Source: JAYQKL01 sp965243245 (lineage in GTDB: Bacteria > Pseudomonadota > Alphaproteobacteria > RS24). From it: a stretch of 64,000 nt of DNA. Location: NCBI GenBank assembly GCA_965243245.1, contig OZ251536.1, forward strand, positions 1,674,001 through 1,738,000. The letters are read 5' to 3'. Both the position numbers and the translations under genes were made by a program. The notes under the pieces were generated by a model that was not told the origin of the DNA, searched no databases, and saw nothing but the letters and a program-made list of their open reading frames with translations. Positions 9,938-17,502 of this stretch are shown piece after piece; the stretch's first letter is position 1; each line of letters starts with the position of its first letter.

Positions 9938-9944
9938 GGTAAAA

Positions 9945-10562
9945 ATGGAATCAATCTTAAAAAACACAGAAGATAATGAACGGTTAGATACAGAGGCTGG
10001 TGCGCTTCAAAACATCGTAACATGGTCTGTAGATAGACCTATGTGGCAGCGTGACGCGTTGAGAAGGCTGTGCAATAAAAATTCGCTTGATGAAGATGAT
10101 TATGAGGCATTGCTGGTAATTGCTAAGGGTGATGAATCTGCTGCCAAGCCCCTAAAAGAGGAGCATGTGCCGTCACCAGATGCTGCCTACAAAACTATAA
10201 ATCTTAAGTCGATACGTGATACTGCTCACGTCAATGCATTGAAGCCGGGTGAGTGCCTGAGTTTTGAGAAAGGAAGCGGTATAACTGTAATTTATGGTGA
10301 TAACGGTTCTGGAAAATCTGGATATGCTCGCATTCTTAAAAGTGCTTGCCGTGCTAGGATGAAAGATAGACAAATTATCCGCCCTAATATTTATTCCCAG
10401 AATCCGGGTACACCACAGGCCAATATACATTTCTCCACGAACGATCAAAACCAAACGGCAGCATGGATGCAGGGTAGAGAAACAGATTTGGAGCTTTCTG
10501 CTATCAGTGTGTTTGATTCCAACACAGCTAATGTTCACGTAGATGAGAAAAACGAAGATTGA
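9945..10562 (+). pseudogene. Truncated AAA ATPase (N-terminal part of an SMC/RloC-like AAA protein)
   Basis: 205 residues with a helical N-terminus, Walker A GDNGSGKS at 118-125, and the segment LELSAISVFDSNTANVHVDE that in related large AAA proteins comes shortly after the P-loop. Such proteins are usually 700-900 residues with a long coiled coil, signature and Walker B motifs, all missing here. The frame stops at 10562. The next 150 bp hold only short broken open stretches. I start at ATG 9945, which follows GAGGT, rather than at upstream TTG 9924. Probably non-functional, though a short product could still be made. Confidence 0.7.
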
Positions 10563-10715
10563 TTCCGATTGCTTCAAAGAAGCAGTGGAAAGAATTAAAA
10601 AAAATGGCGCATCTTTGCCACAATAGAGAGGAAAATAAATCTCATTGAAGTTTGGTTAGAGATATGCAAGCATGAGACAGAAAAAAGGATCTGAGGTAAA
10701 TCTAGCAAGGTAGTT

Positions 10716-11102
10716 ATGGACAAAGAAAAACATTTAGAGCTAATTCAAAATGTCATCACCCGGATGGCACAGAATTCCTTTGCCTATAAGGGCTGGATGC
10801 TCACCATCCTCACGGGGGTTTTGGCACTCTCAATCAAAAAATTAAACGGTGGAATACACTATATCAGCATAATTCCGATACTCGGTTTTTGGGGATTGGA
10901 TGCCTATTATCTAAGGCAGGAGCGTTTATTTAGAAAGCTCTATGATCATGTGCGGGTAGCAAAGAAGATTGATTTTTCCATGAACACAGCACCCTTTAAT
11001 GAAAAAGTTTCCCGCTGGGGAGCAATATTATTTTCAAAAACCATATTTTGGCTTTATGGCCCAGCGCTCATTCTAACATTAACAATAAACTATCTAAGGT
11101 AA
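10716..11102 (+). CDS. Small multi-TM membrane protein paired with a TIR-like protein
   Basis: 128 residues with hydrophobic segments at about 26-40, 48-66 and 107-125, and a short charged loop containing LRQERLFRKLYD. No catalytic motif is visible. It ends 4 nt before the TIR-like gene. I recall this type of small membrane protein next to MTH538/DUF1863 TIR-like genes in other bacteria, so the pairing is probably conserved. By analogy with TIR-signalling defence pairs it could be the membrane effector opened or recruited by the TIR-like partner; this is inference. Confidence 0.75.
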   Translation: MDKEKHLELIQNVITRMAQNSFAYKGWMLTILTGVLALSIKKLNGGIHYISIIPILGFWGLDAYYLRQERLFRKLYDHVRVAKKIDFSMNTAPFNEKVSRWGAILFSKTIFWLYGPALILTLTINYLR

Positions 11103-11106
11103 CATT

Positions 11107-11550
11107 ATGGCAAGACGAGCATTTTTCAGTTTTCACTATGACCATGTTTGGAGGGTCAACCAGATGCGCAGCATCCCCAATGTCACAGGAACAGCCGCAG
11201 CTGGGTTTCAGGATGCGTCACTATGGGAAGAATCGAAGGGAAAAGGAGATGTAGCGATTAAGCGGATGATTGATAATGCCTTGCAAAATACTTCTGTCAC
11301 CGTGGTATGTGTCACTCGCGGCGCAGCGGAGCGTAAATTTATCAAATATGAAATTGACCAATCCCTAGCGCGTGGCAATGGTCTGGTAGCTGTGCAGATC
11401 CATGAGTTCAAAGATCGATTTGGTAATGCTGCCGGTGCTGGTGCTATCCCTCGGCAAATTGAGGCCAATGGTTTTAAAGCCTATAAATATACCACGGCTA
11501 ATTCCCTGGCTAAGTGGATAGAAGAAGCGGCAAAGTTGGCGGAAAAATAA
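11107..11550 (+). CDS. MTH538/DUF1863 TIR-like domain protein (ThsB-like fold)
   Basis: 147-residue protein that starts with the family hallmark RRAFFSFHYDHVWRVNQMRS and continues with LWEESKGKGD, VTVVCVTRGAAERKFIKYEI and a C-terminal helix. This pattern is that of the TIR-like MTH538 family, related to the sensor ThsB of Thoeris. Whether it makes a cyclic ADP-ribose-type signal or only binds partners cannot be judged by eye. The separation of 4 nt from the membrane protein gene implies a two-gene unit. A lysozyme gene converges on it with 1 nt between stops. Confidence 0.82.
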   Translation: MARRAFFSFHYDHVWRVNQMRSIPNVTGTAAAGFQDASLWEESKGKGDVAIKRMIDNALQNTSVTVVCVTRGAAERKFIKYEIDQSLARGNGLVAVQIHEFKDRFGNAAGAGAIPRQIEANGFKAYKYTTANSLAKWIEEAAKLAEK

Positions 11551-11551
11551 C

Positions 11552-11992
11552 TTAGATTAAATATAGCGCTGCTTCCTCAGTGCGGCGGCGAACTAATCCA
11601 CGCAAACGTCTTCCACCAGCCCATACCCAGCGTATGAATTGTTCCGGCACTTCTTCATGCTCCTCACGGTTCACTTTGCGGCGCAGTGTAGAGCGTTGGA
11701 GAGCGCCAGAGCCGAGATTGAAGGTAAAGGATGCCAGCGCATCAAATTGACCGTCTGTGAGCGGCACACGGACTAATCGCAAAACGGCACATTCAGCAGA
11801 TAATACATCTTTGATAAGCAGTGCTTCGCCTGCTTCAGGGCTGATTCCATTTTTGAACATTTCAGCCTCACCGGAGCGCAGCAAATGGCCATAGCCAATA
11901 GTCAGTAGGCCAGCAGCATCAAGGTATATTTGAGATTCAAAACCCTCGAAGCGCTTTATCAGTTTGATGCCATCTTTTGTTATATGTCTCAT
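11552..11992 (-). CDS. T4-type lysozyme (GH24 endolysin-like)
   Basis: 146-residue muramidase-like protein cutting peptidoglycan between MurNAc and GlcNAc. E16, D25 and T31 have the same spacing (9 and 6) as the T4 lysozyme catalytic triad E11-D20-T26, in KRFEGF and LLTIGYGH. No signal peptide is seen, so export would need a holin or SAR route. There are no other phage structural genes nearby, making it an orphan. The small membrane protein encoded at 13757-14023 is on the same strand but is separated by two opposite-strand genes. It could be a phage relic or a domesticated lysis gene in the defence island. Confidence 0.85.
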   Translation of the reverse strand: MRHITKDGIKLIKRFEGFESQIYLDAAGLLTIGYGHLLRSGEAEMFKNGISPEAGEALLIKDVLSAECAVLRLVRVPLTDGQFDALASFTFNLGSGALQRSTLRRKVNREEHEEVPEQFIRWVWAGGRRLRGLVRRRTEEAALYLI

Positions 11993-12061
11993 GATTTTTC
12001 TGATTTTGATTGTTAAATTGAAATATTGTTCATATTATCCTCCGTATCAGAGGTATAAATT

Positions 12062-13048
12062 ATGACGACATTAGGTAAATTAGAGCGCGTTGAGCTGCGG
12101 GATATCTGGGCAACGGAAGATAGGGACTTTACTCCTTGGCTTGCTCAAGAAGAACATCTTGAGCTATTAGGTGATACTATTGGTATAGAACTTGAGCTGG
12201 AGGCTCAGGAGAAAGAGGTTGGGCCATTTCGCGCAGATATTTTATGCAAAAGCGTAGATGACGATTCTTGGGTTTTAATCGAAAATCAGATTGAGCGCAC
12301 CGATCATAAACACCTTGGGCAGCTCCTAACCTATGCTGCAGGGTTGCAAGCCGTTACTATTGTTTGGGTCGCTTCCAAGTTTACAGAAGAACATAGAGCA
12401 ACGCTTGATTGGCTAAATAAAATTACCGATGATAATTTTTGCTTCTTTGGTTTGGAAGTCGAGCTTTGGAAAATTGATGATTCTCAAGCAGCACCAAAAT
12501 TTAATATTATTTCACAACCAAATAATTGGAGTAAATCTATTACTCAGGCTGCAAAACGACTTAGCGAACAACCCACCACAAAAATCAAAGAGTTGCAGTA
12601 TCATTATTGGCAGACATTATTAAGCCACCTTCAAGAAGCGGGATCACGGTTGCGCTTGCAAAAGCCGTTGCCACAGCATTGGCAGACATTCTCTATCGGA
12701 CGAAGTCATTTTCATATAGCCGCACTGTTAAATACCCGTGATAACCGAATCGGTGTTGAGCTGTGTATTACAGATACTGAGTATGCAAAAAATTTCTTCC
12801 ATATACTTGCAGAAGATAAAATTGCTATAGAAAAGGAAATTGGTACTGAGCTTGACTGGCGAGAATTGCCTGAAAAAGCTTCCTCCAAAATTATACAATT
12901 TAAAGATGCCAACCCAACTGATGAAGTTGATTGGTCAGAACAACACGCATGGTTCAAAGATAGGATTGAAGCCTTTGATAAGGTTTTTAGGCAAAGAGTT
13001 CGTAATCTTGATCCAGAGCAATGGAATCCTGATCAAGAAGTGGCCTAA
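12062..13048 (+). CDS. DUF4268-type PD-(D/E)XK-like protein
   Basis: 328 residues. The N-terminal half has a nuclease-like core: D59 in GPFRADIL, and E74-N-Q76 in VLIENQIERTDHKHLG, followed by QLLTYAAG. This ENQ variant is what I know from the DUF4268-containing family. The C-terminal half (about 200-320) contains ELDWRELPEKASSKI and DEVDWSEQHAWFKDRIE, matching the DUF4268 domain. The ATG follows an AGAGGT ribosome site. A GIY-YIG gene starts 6 nt after the stop. Probably a DNA-processing or defence protein; the exact role is unknown. Confidence 0.75.
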   Translation: MTTLGKLERVELRDIWATEDRDFTPWLAQEEHLELLGDTIGIELELEAQEKEVGPFRADILCKSVDDDSWVLIENQIERTDHKHLGQLLTYAAGLQAVTIVWVASKFTEEHRATLDWLNKITDDNFCFFGLEVELWKIDDSQAAPKFNIISQPNNWSKSITQAAKRLSEQPTTKIKELQYHYWQTLLSHLQEAGSRLRLQKPLPQHWQTFSIGRSHFHIAALLNTRDNRIGVELCITDTEYAKNFFHILAEDKIAIEKEIGTELDWRELPEKASSKIIQFKDANPTDEVDWSEQHAWFKDRIEAFDKVFRQRVRNLDPEQWNPDQEVA

Positions 13049-13054
13049 TACGTT

Positions 13055-13453
13055 ATGAGCAAACAATTTCAGCGTTTAAAAGAAACAGGTTTCAAACTGG
13101 CAGGTTCGTGGGAACTTAAAAACGAGTGTATCTCTCCCGAAATACATAGCTTTGGAGAAGAAAGAGATGCTTTGTATGCTTTTATCGTCATGGAAGAAGT
13201 TAAATATGTTGGCAAAACCTCACGTCTTTTGAAAGAAAGGCTTAAGATGTACAGAAAGCCGGGGAAAACCCAGCCGACAAACATCCGAAACAATGCCCAT
13301 ATAAAGCGGGTTTTATCTTCCGGAGGTGATGTTTTAATTTATGCATTGATCAATGATAACAAGGAATACAAAGGCTTTAAGCTATCTCTACCGGCGGCTC
13401 TTGAAGATAGCATTATTGATGTGATTAAGCCTGAATGGAATGTCCGAAAATAG
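13055..13453 (+). CDS. GIY-YIG nuclease-domain protein
   Basis: 132 residues. The GIY-YIG fold is indicated by LYAFIV (Y41) and KYVGKTS (Y51, G53) on adjacent strands, a following basic helix LLKERLKMYRK, a TNIRNNAHIKR segment, and E117 and N129 near the C-terminus in LEDSIID and PEWN. A single-domain protein with no separate DNA-binding region. It is 6 nt downstream of the DUF4268-type gene and probably co-expressed, so the two may act as a nuclease pair. A homing-endonuclease relic is less likely since no intron or intein is visible nearby. Confidence 0.78.
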   Translation: MSKQFQRLKETGFKLAGSWELKNECISPEIHSFGEERDALYAFIVMEEVKYVGKTSRLLKERLKMYRKPGKTQPTNIRNNAHIKRVLSSGGDVLIYALINDNKEYKGFKLSLPAALEDSIIDVIKPEWNVRK

Positions 13454-13457
13454 CTGT

Positions 13458-13721
13458 TTAATCCTTCTCTAGCGTACCAATTACCTTCAGTTTCTTACTG
13501 CCATATTCAAAAGTTCCCCACCATTGTTCCTGATCGTGGACTTTGCGGCGCTCTATCATCAGAGTGAAGCGATAACCTGCACGCCACTGCGGTGCAAATT
13601 TATAAACAGGCAGACCAAAACCAGGCATAGTCTGAACATAAGCCTCTTCCAGCTCAATTTCTGTTGAACCATGGTGGTCAGCAATAGCTGCCGTCATACT
13701 GCCATAAAACTTATCATCCAC
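13458..13721 (-). CDS. Hypothetical protein, start uncertain
   Basis: At least 87 residues from GTG 13721, rich in aromatic residues (FKFAPQWRAGYRF-like character, WWGTFEYG). No family recognised. The same frame stays open beyond this GTG and reads plausibly (KVDHTELNFSANV) back to the end of the neighbouring gene, but no ATG, GTG or TTG with a ribosome site is found there. The true start may be a rare codon just after the AAGGA at the end of the upstream gene, or the two genes may once have been joined by a frame change. Confidence 0.5.
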   Translation of the reverse strand: MDDKFYGSMTAAIADHHGSTEIELEEAYVQTMPGFGLPVYKFAPQWRAGYRFTLMIERRKVHDQEQWWGTFEYGSKKLKVIGTLEKD

Positions 13722-13756
13722 ATTAGCTGAAAAGTTAAGCTCTGTATGATCAACTT

Positions 13757-14023
13757 TTATTCCTTCATCGCCTCTTTCTCCTTCTTCACCAATGGCAAAG
13801 CCGGCAATTTCATTCTCACTCTGTGATCGGAACGCCAGTCTCTCACTGCACCTTGTAGATTGACCCAGGCTTTCATGAGGTTGCGTCTCAGGTAAATATC
13901 TTCATCCGCATTTTTTTGCTTTTTCCAAGTGGACAACCCCCACAATGCTGTGCAGAAAATGCCAAGGGTGGCGAAGTCCCCAACCCCATTAATGATGATG
14001 TTGCTAATTCCGATACAAGTCAT
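13757..14023 (-). CDS. Small single-TM hypothetical protein
   Basis: 88 residues with a hydrophobic N-terminal stretch (about 8-30, including DFATLGIFCTALWGLS) and a basic C-terminal half with KKEKEAMKE at its end. One membrane anchor is likely. No family recognised. Its last codons overlap coding-like sequence of the next gene in another frame. A holin-like role with the lysozyme cannot be excluded but nothing specific supports it. Confidence 0.5.
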   Translation of the reverse strand: MTCIGISNIIINGVGDFATLGIFCTALWGLSTWKKQKNADEDIYLRRNLMKAWVNLQGAVRDWRSDHRVRMKLPALPLVKKEKEAMKE

Positions 14024-14049
14024 TTTATTATTCCATTTTTTAAACTATT

Positions 14050-14062
14050 GCCTAATTTAGGC
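14050..14062. promoter_or_regulatory. Short perfect palindrome upstream of the SDR gene
   Basis: GCCTAA-T-TTAGGC, a perfect 6-bp inverted repeat in the roughly 120-bp gap between the island and the SDR gene. It is followed by AT-rich sequence with several AGTTAGA-like copies. It could be an operator; the family of the binding protein is unknown. Confidence 0.25.
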
Positions 14063-14145
14063 TAAGCGTACTATAGCCAGAGTTAGACTTAAAAGTTAGA
14101 GTTAAAGATAAAGTTTAAATTACTTAGAGAAAAGTGGAGATTAAA

Positions 14146-14931
14146 ATGGGACGCGTTGCAGAAAAAATAGCGATTGTTACAGGCGGGGCTTCGGGCATTG
14201 GGCTGGCAGATGCCAAAGCTCTTGCAAGCGAAGGCGCGACGGTCATTATAACAGATATTAATGACCGCTTAGGCGAGCAAGTGGTTAAAGAGATTGGTCC
14301 GGGTGCGGTTTATAAGAATCTGGATGTGACCGATGAGACGGCATGGGTGAACATGGCGCAATATATTGAAAAAACCTATGGGCGGGTTGATATATTGGTC
14401 AATAATGCGGGTATTTTAATAGCCGGCACGATTGAAGATTGTAGTTTAGAGCAGTTTCGCACACTTAATGCGGTGATGAATGAAGGCGTTTTTCTTGGCA
14501 TTAAATATATGTTGCCTTTGTTAAGTAAAAGCCGTGCTGCCTCGATTATCAATATGTCATCTCTTTCATCGCATTTAGGCTATCCGCCATTTTTTGCTTA
14601 TGCCGTGGCAAAGGGCGCGGTGCGAACAATGACGAAAAATATCGCCATTCATTGCCAAGAAAATGAACTGCCTATAAGATGTAATTCTATTCATGCGGGG
14701 GGGATTGCAACGCCGTTGCTTCAATTGCGCCCCGAAGACGAAGTGCAAGAAGTGCCGCAAGGCATTTTGCCGACATTTTCTTTGGGCGCACCAGAAGATG
14801 TCGCAAATATGGTTTTATATCTCGCATCAGACGAGGCAAGATACGTAACGGGTTCAGAGTTTATGGTAGATAATGGTATTCATATACGTCCCGCTAACCT
14901 ATCGGTGGCTCAAGAAGTTTCGGCTGATTAA
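14146..14931 (+). CDS. Short-chain dehydrogenase/reductase (SDR)
   Basis: 261-residue classical SDR, an NAD(P)-dependent oxidoreductase of alcohols or ketones. The cofactor loop TGGASGIG is at 12-19, NNAG is in the middle, and the catalytic YxxxK is seen in YAVAKGA. D at the end of the second strand (VIITDIND) suggests preference for NAD. I use ATG 14146, preceded by GTGGAG, rather than GTG 14134. It lies about 20 nt upstream of a SAM methyltransferase gene. The substrate cannot be given; 3-hydroxysteroid or hydroxyacyl-type alcohols are typical of close relatives. Confidence 0.88.
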   Translation: MGRVAEKIAIVTGGASGIGLADAKALASEGATVIITDINDRLGEQVVKEIGPGAVYKNLDVTDETAWVNMAQYIEKTYGRVDILVNNAGILIAGTIEDCSLEQFRTLNAVMNEGVFLGIKYMLPLLSKSRAASIINMSSLSSHLGYPPFFAYAVAKGAVRTMTKNIAIHCQENELPIRCNSIHAGGIATPLLQLRPEDEVQEVPQGILPTFSLGAPEDVANMVLYLASDEARYVTGSEFMVDNGIHIRPANLSVAQEVSAD

Positions 14932-14951
14932 TAAAAAAGGTGAGAAGAATT

Positions 14952-15566
14952 ATGGCGTTTTATGAAAATCACATTTTACCACATTTAATTAATCTTGCTT
15001 GTGGCAGTAAACCTATCCTCAAACAAAGGCAGAAGCTTGTGCCTCATTGTGAGGGGCGTGTCTTAGAGGTGGGCATGGGCAGCGGACATAATTTGGCTTT
15101 TTATGACCCCGCCAAAATTGAGATGGTGTTCGCGCTAGAGCCATCTGCGGCGATGGTCAAACGCGCCCGCCCTATGGCTGAAAAAATGCCGTTTCGCGTT
15201 GAATTTATAAATTTACCGGGCGAGGAAATCCCGCTTGAAGATAATAGCGTTGATACGGTTTTACTCACCTATACGCTGTGTACGATACCCGATACGCTCA
15301 AGGCTTTGCAAAATATGCGCCGTGTTCTTAAACCAAACGGCAAGCTGTTATTTTGCGAACATGGCGTTGCGCCCGATGAAGCTGTGCGCAAATGGCAAAA
15401 TCGGTTAAATGGTATCTGGGGCAAAATTGGCGGCGGATGCAACATTAATAGAAATATTCCAAGCTTAATTGAGGCAGGCGGCTTTAATATCATTGAGCAA
15501 CAAAGCATGTATCTTCCCTCAACGCCGCGCGTCTTTAGTTTCAACTATTGGGGGGCGGCGGCGTAG
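14952..15566 (+). CDS. Class I SAM-dependent methyltransferase (UbiE/Methyltransf_11-like)
   Basis: 204 residues with SAM-binding motif VLEVGMGSGHNL near residues 35-46, the acidic loop in FALEPS, DTVLLTYTLCTIPD (motif II region) and LKPNGKLLFCEHG (motif III). Start at ATG 14952 because GGTGAGAAG lies just before it; GTG 14940 is the alternative. It follows the SDR gene on the same strand. Small-molecule or lipid methylation is likely; the substrate is unknown. Confidence 0.85.
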   Translation: MAFYENHILPHLINLACGSKPILKQRQKLVPHCEGRVLEVGMGSGHNLAFYDPAKIEMVFALEPSAAMVKRARPMAEKMPFRVEFINLPGEEIPLEDNSVDTVLLTYTLCTIPDTLKALQNMRRVLKPNGKLLFCEHGVAPDEAVRKWQNRLNGIWGKIGGGCNINRNIPSLIEAGGFNIIEQQSMYLPSTPRVFSFNYWGAAA

Positions 15567-15580
15567 AACGCCATATTCTG

Positions 15581-15772
15581 ATGAAAACGTTTTCAGTTAA
15601 ATCTTATGAAGATGTTGCAAGTGTTCACCAATCTACGGACGTGATTGTTTGCGGCTTTGGCGGCGCGGGCGGCATGTCGGTTGGCGATGCCACATTTTTC
15701 GGCCGTCGCAAGGTATCAGTGCCGCACCCGCCAAATAATCAAACACTCGCTTTGAATATTCCTCTTTTTTGA
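15581..15772 (+). pseudogene. N-terminal remnant of an FAD-binding dehydrogenase
   Basis: About 60 codons, MKTFSVKSYEDVASVHQSTD followed by VIVCGFGGAGGMSVGDA. The GFGGAG dinucleotide-binding loop after a DVIVCG strand is typical of FAD-dependent 3-ketosteroid dehydrogenase/fumarate reductase-like flavoproteins of 500 or more residues. After about 40 residues similarity ends, the tail reads as unrelated sequence and a stop follows. The rest of the gene is absent, so this is a deletion remnant, fitting the steroid- or fatty-acid-like catabolic surroundings. Confidence 0.55.
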
Positions 15773-15786
15773 GGTAGGAAAAGATA

Positions 15787-16674
15787 ATGTCAGATAATTT
15801 AAAAGGGGCTTTCATTACAAGTCTCACAGCTCTTTCTTTTGCTCTTAATGATGCGTTGATGAAATTCATTGTTGTTGATATGTCGCTTTATCAGGCGATT
15901 TTTTTGCGCGCGCTGATTGTTCTGCCGCTGGTTTTGGCGATGGCATATTATTTCAAGCAACTCTATGTGAGCTTAAACGCGACCGATAGAGCGATGCTTA
16001 TTCAACGGTCTTTATTGGAAACGGCTTTGACGTTTTTGTTTGTCAATGCACTGGCGACTTTACCGCTGGCGGTTGTTGTCGTGGTGATGCAAGCCACCCC
16101 GTTATGTCTGACTGTTGGGGCTGTCTTTGTTTTTCAAGAACAAGTTGGCTGGCGCAGATGGCTGGCAACGCTGATAGGTTTTATCGGCGTTATAATTATC
16201 GTGAAGCCGGGGACAGAAGGCTTTGATGCAAATATTCTTTATGCCATTGCCTCTGTCATTTGCTTGATGATGAGAGATTTACTAACGCGCAAAATGTCAG
16301 ATGAAGTGCCGCCCGTTTTTACGGTTCTGTGGACGGCCATCGCAACGTGCTTTTTTGCGGGGCTATTTATGCCTTTTACGAGTTGGACGCCACTTGATAA
16401 TATGGCATATTTCTTTTTGATTATGGTGAGTTTCACCATTATGTCGGCTTATTTTTTAAGCATTTTCATGATGCGCATAGGTGATGTTGGCTTTGTTTCT
16501 CAGTTCCGTTATACGGGCATATTATGGGCTATTTTGCTTGGTGCTTTTTTGTTTGATGAAAAGCCAGATATGTCAACCTTGCTGGGTGCCTCGCTGATTG
16601 CGGCGGCAGGCATTTATTCGATCTCGCGCGAGCGGCAAAAGTCACAATTTAAGCCGCGCAATTTAAGCCAATGA
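15787..16674 (+). CDS. EamA/DMT-family transporter
   Basis: 295-residue integral membrane protein with about ten hydrophobic segments in two similar halves, the layout of drug/metabolite transporter (EamA) exporters. Signature-like pieces are LPLAVVVVVMQATPL in the first half and FRYTGILWAILLGAFLFDEK in the second. The start follows GAGGTAGGAAAAG. It acts in the inner membrane as an exporter or permease; the substrate is unknown. The GC-moderate codon use matches its neighbours. Confidence 0.85.
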   Translation: MSDNLKGAFITSLTALSFALNDALMKFIVVDMSLYQAIFLRALIVLPLVLAMAYYFKQLYVSLNATDRAMLIQRSLLETALTFLFVNALATLPLAVVVVVMQATPLCLTVGAVFVFQEQVGWRRWLATLIGFIGVIIIVKPGTEGFDANILYAIASVICLMMRDLLTRKMSDEVPPVFTVLWTAIATCFFAGLFMPFTSWTPLDNMAYFFLIMVSFTIMSAYFLSIFMMRIGDVGFVSQFRYTGILWAILLGAFLFDEKPDMSTLLGASLIAAAGIYSISRERQKSQFKPRNLSQ

Positions 16675-16704
16675 CTCCATAAGCGTAACTTGAGTTTAGC
16701 GGGG

Positions 16705-16726
16705 GATTAAGTATAGATTAAGTATA
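16705..16726. repeat. Perfect 11-bp tandem duplication
   Basis: GATTAAGTATA occurs twice without a gap just upstream of the CvpA-like gene. It may duplicate part of the promoter (TATAGATT/TATAAAAG). One of several short tandem duplications in this window. Confidence 0.85.
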
Positions 16727-16743
16727 AAAGAGAGAATATTGTT

Positions 16744-17466
16744 GTGGTTATAGATTTTTTATTACTTGGGTATTTACTATTAGGTATTGTTTTAGGTTAT
16801 ATAAATGCTGGCTTAAAAGCCTTTATCAAATCGGTTTCTCTTTTACTGCCATTGCTTGTTATCGCTTATTTCATAGATGATGCTATTTTGCTTGGGCAAG
16901 AAATTTTGTCGTTTGTTTTATCGAAAGAAAAACAAGCACTGGGTTTTTGGGGCGGTTTTGCGGCTTTTATCGGGGCGGGGAGTGCGGTTTTGCTTATTCG
17001 GCTTTTGGTTGGCTTGGGCGCAGTGGCACTACCAAAACGTAACCCCAAAACAGCTGAACGGATTGGTGGTGCTTTGATTGGTCTGGCGACAAATTTTTTT
17101 CTTATACTTGTTCTTTTGCAGTCGGCTTTATTTTTGCTGCCTGTCACGACAAAGAACATGCTTGCCCCGACCGCGAGTGCTGGATTATTTCTGCCAATTT
17201 CTGAATATTTTCAGCCCGCGTTTGATGATATTATGTCTTTGCGTATGGCGCGGGTGGCGGAGGCTTTTTTGACGAGTCCATTATTGCTTAAACAAGGCGC
17301 AGGCGCGCAACAAAACGCGAAAAGCCTGCTTAGCGGTGAAGATATACAAGGCTATATTCGCCAAATTGACGCGCTTCCCCAAGCAGATAAAGCGGTGCTG
17401 TTTGAACGCTTAAAGAATATTGATTTAGAGCAATTGCGCGCCGTGCTTGATGAAGGAATTCGCTAA
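16744..17466 (+). CDS. CvpA-like membrane protein
   Basis: 240 residues. Four hydrophobic segments in the first 150 residues (starting with FLLLGYLLLGIVLGYINA), then a soluble, partly acidic C-terminal tail. The small N-terminal membrane part with IDFLLLGYLLLGIVLGY and the helix GFAAFIGAGSAVLLIRLLVG resemble the CvpA (colicin V production) family. It starts at GTG 16744 behind AGAGAG. Inner-membrane protein of unclear role; the family assignment is moderate. Confidence 0.55.
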   Translation: MVIDFLLLGYLLLGIVLGYINAGLKAFIKSVSLLLPLLVIAYFIDDAILLGQEILSFVLSKEKQALGFWGGFAAFIGAGSAVLLIRLLVGLGAVALPKRNPKTAERIGGALIGLATNFFLILVLLQSALFLLPVTTKNMLAPTASAGLFLPISEYFQPAFDDIMSLRMARVAEAFLTSPLLLKQGAGAQQNAKSLLSGEDIQGYIRQIDALPQADKAVLFERLKNIDLEQLRAVLDEGIR

Positions 17467-17502
17467 GGTAGCTGATAAAAGCCAAGCATTTAGGGCTAAT
17501 TC

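Noticed and set aside
11552..14023. Prophage
   Set aside because: Only a lysozyme and two small unknown genes; no capsid, tail, terminase, integrase or repressor gene.
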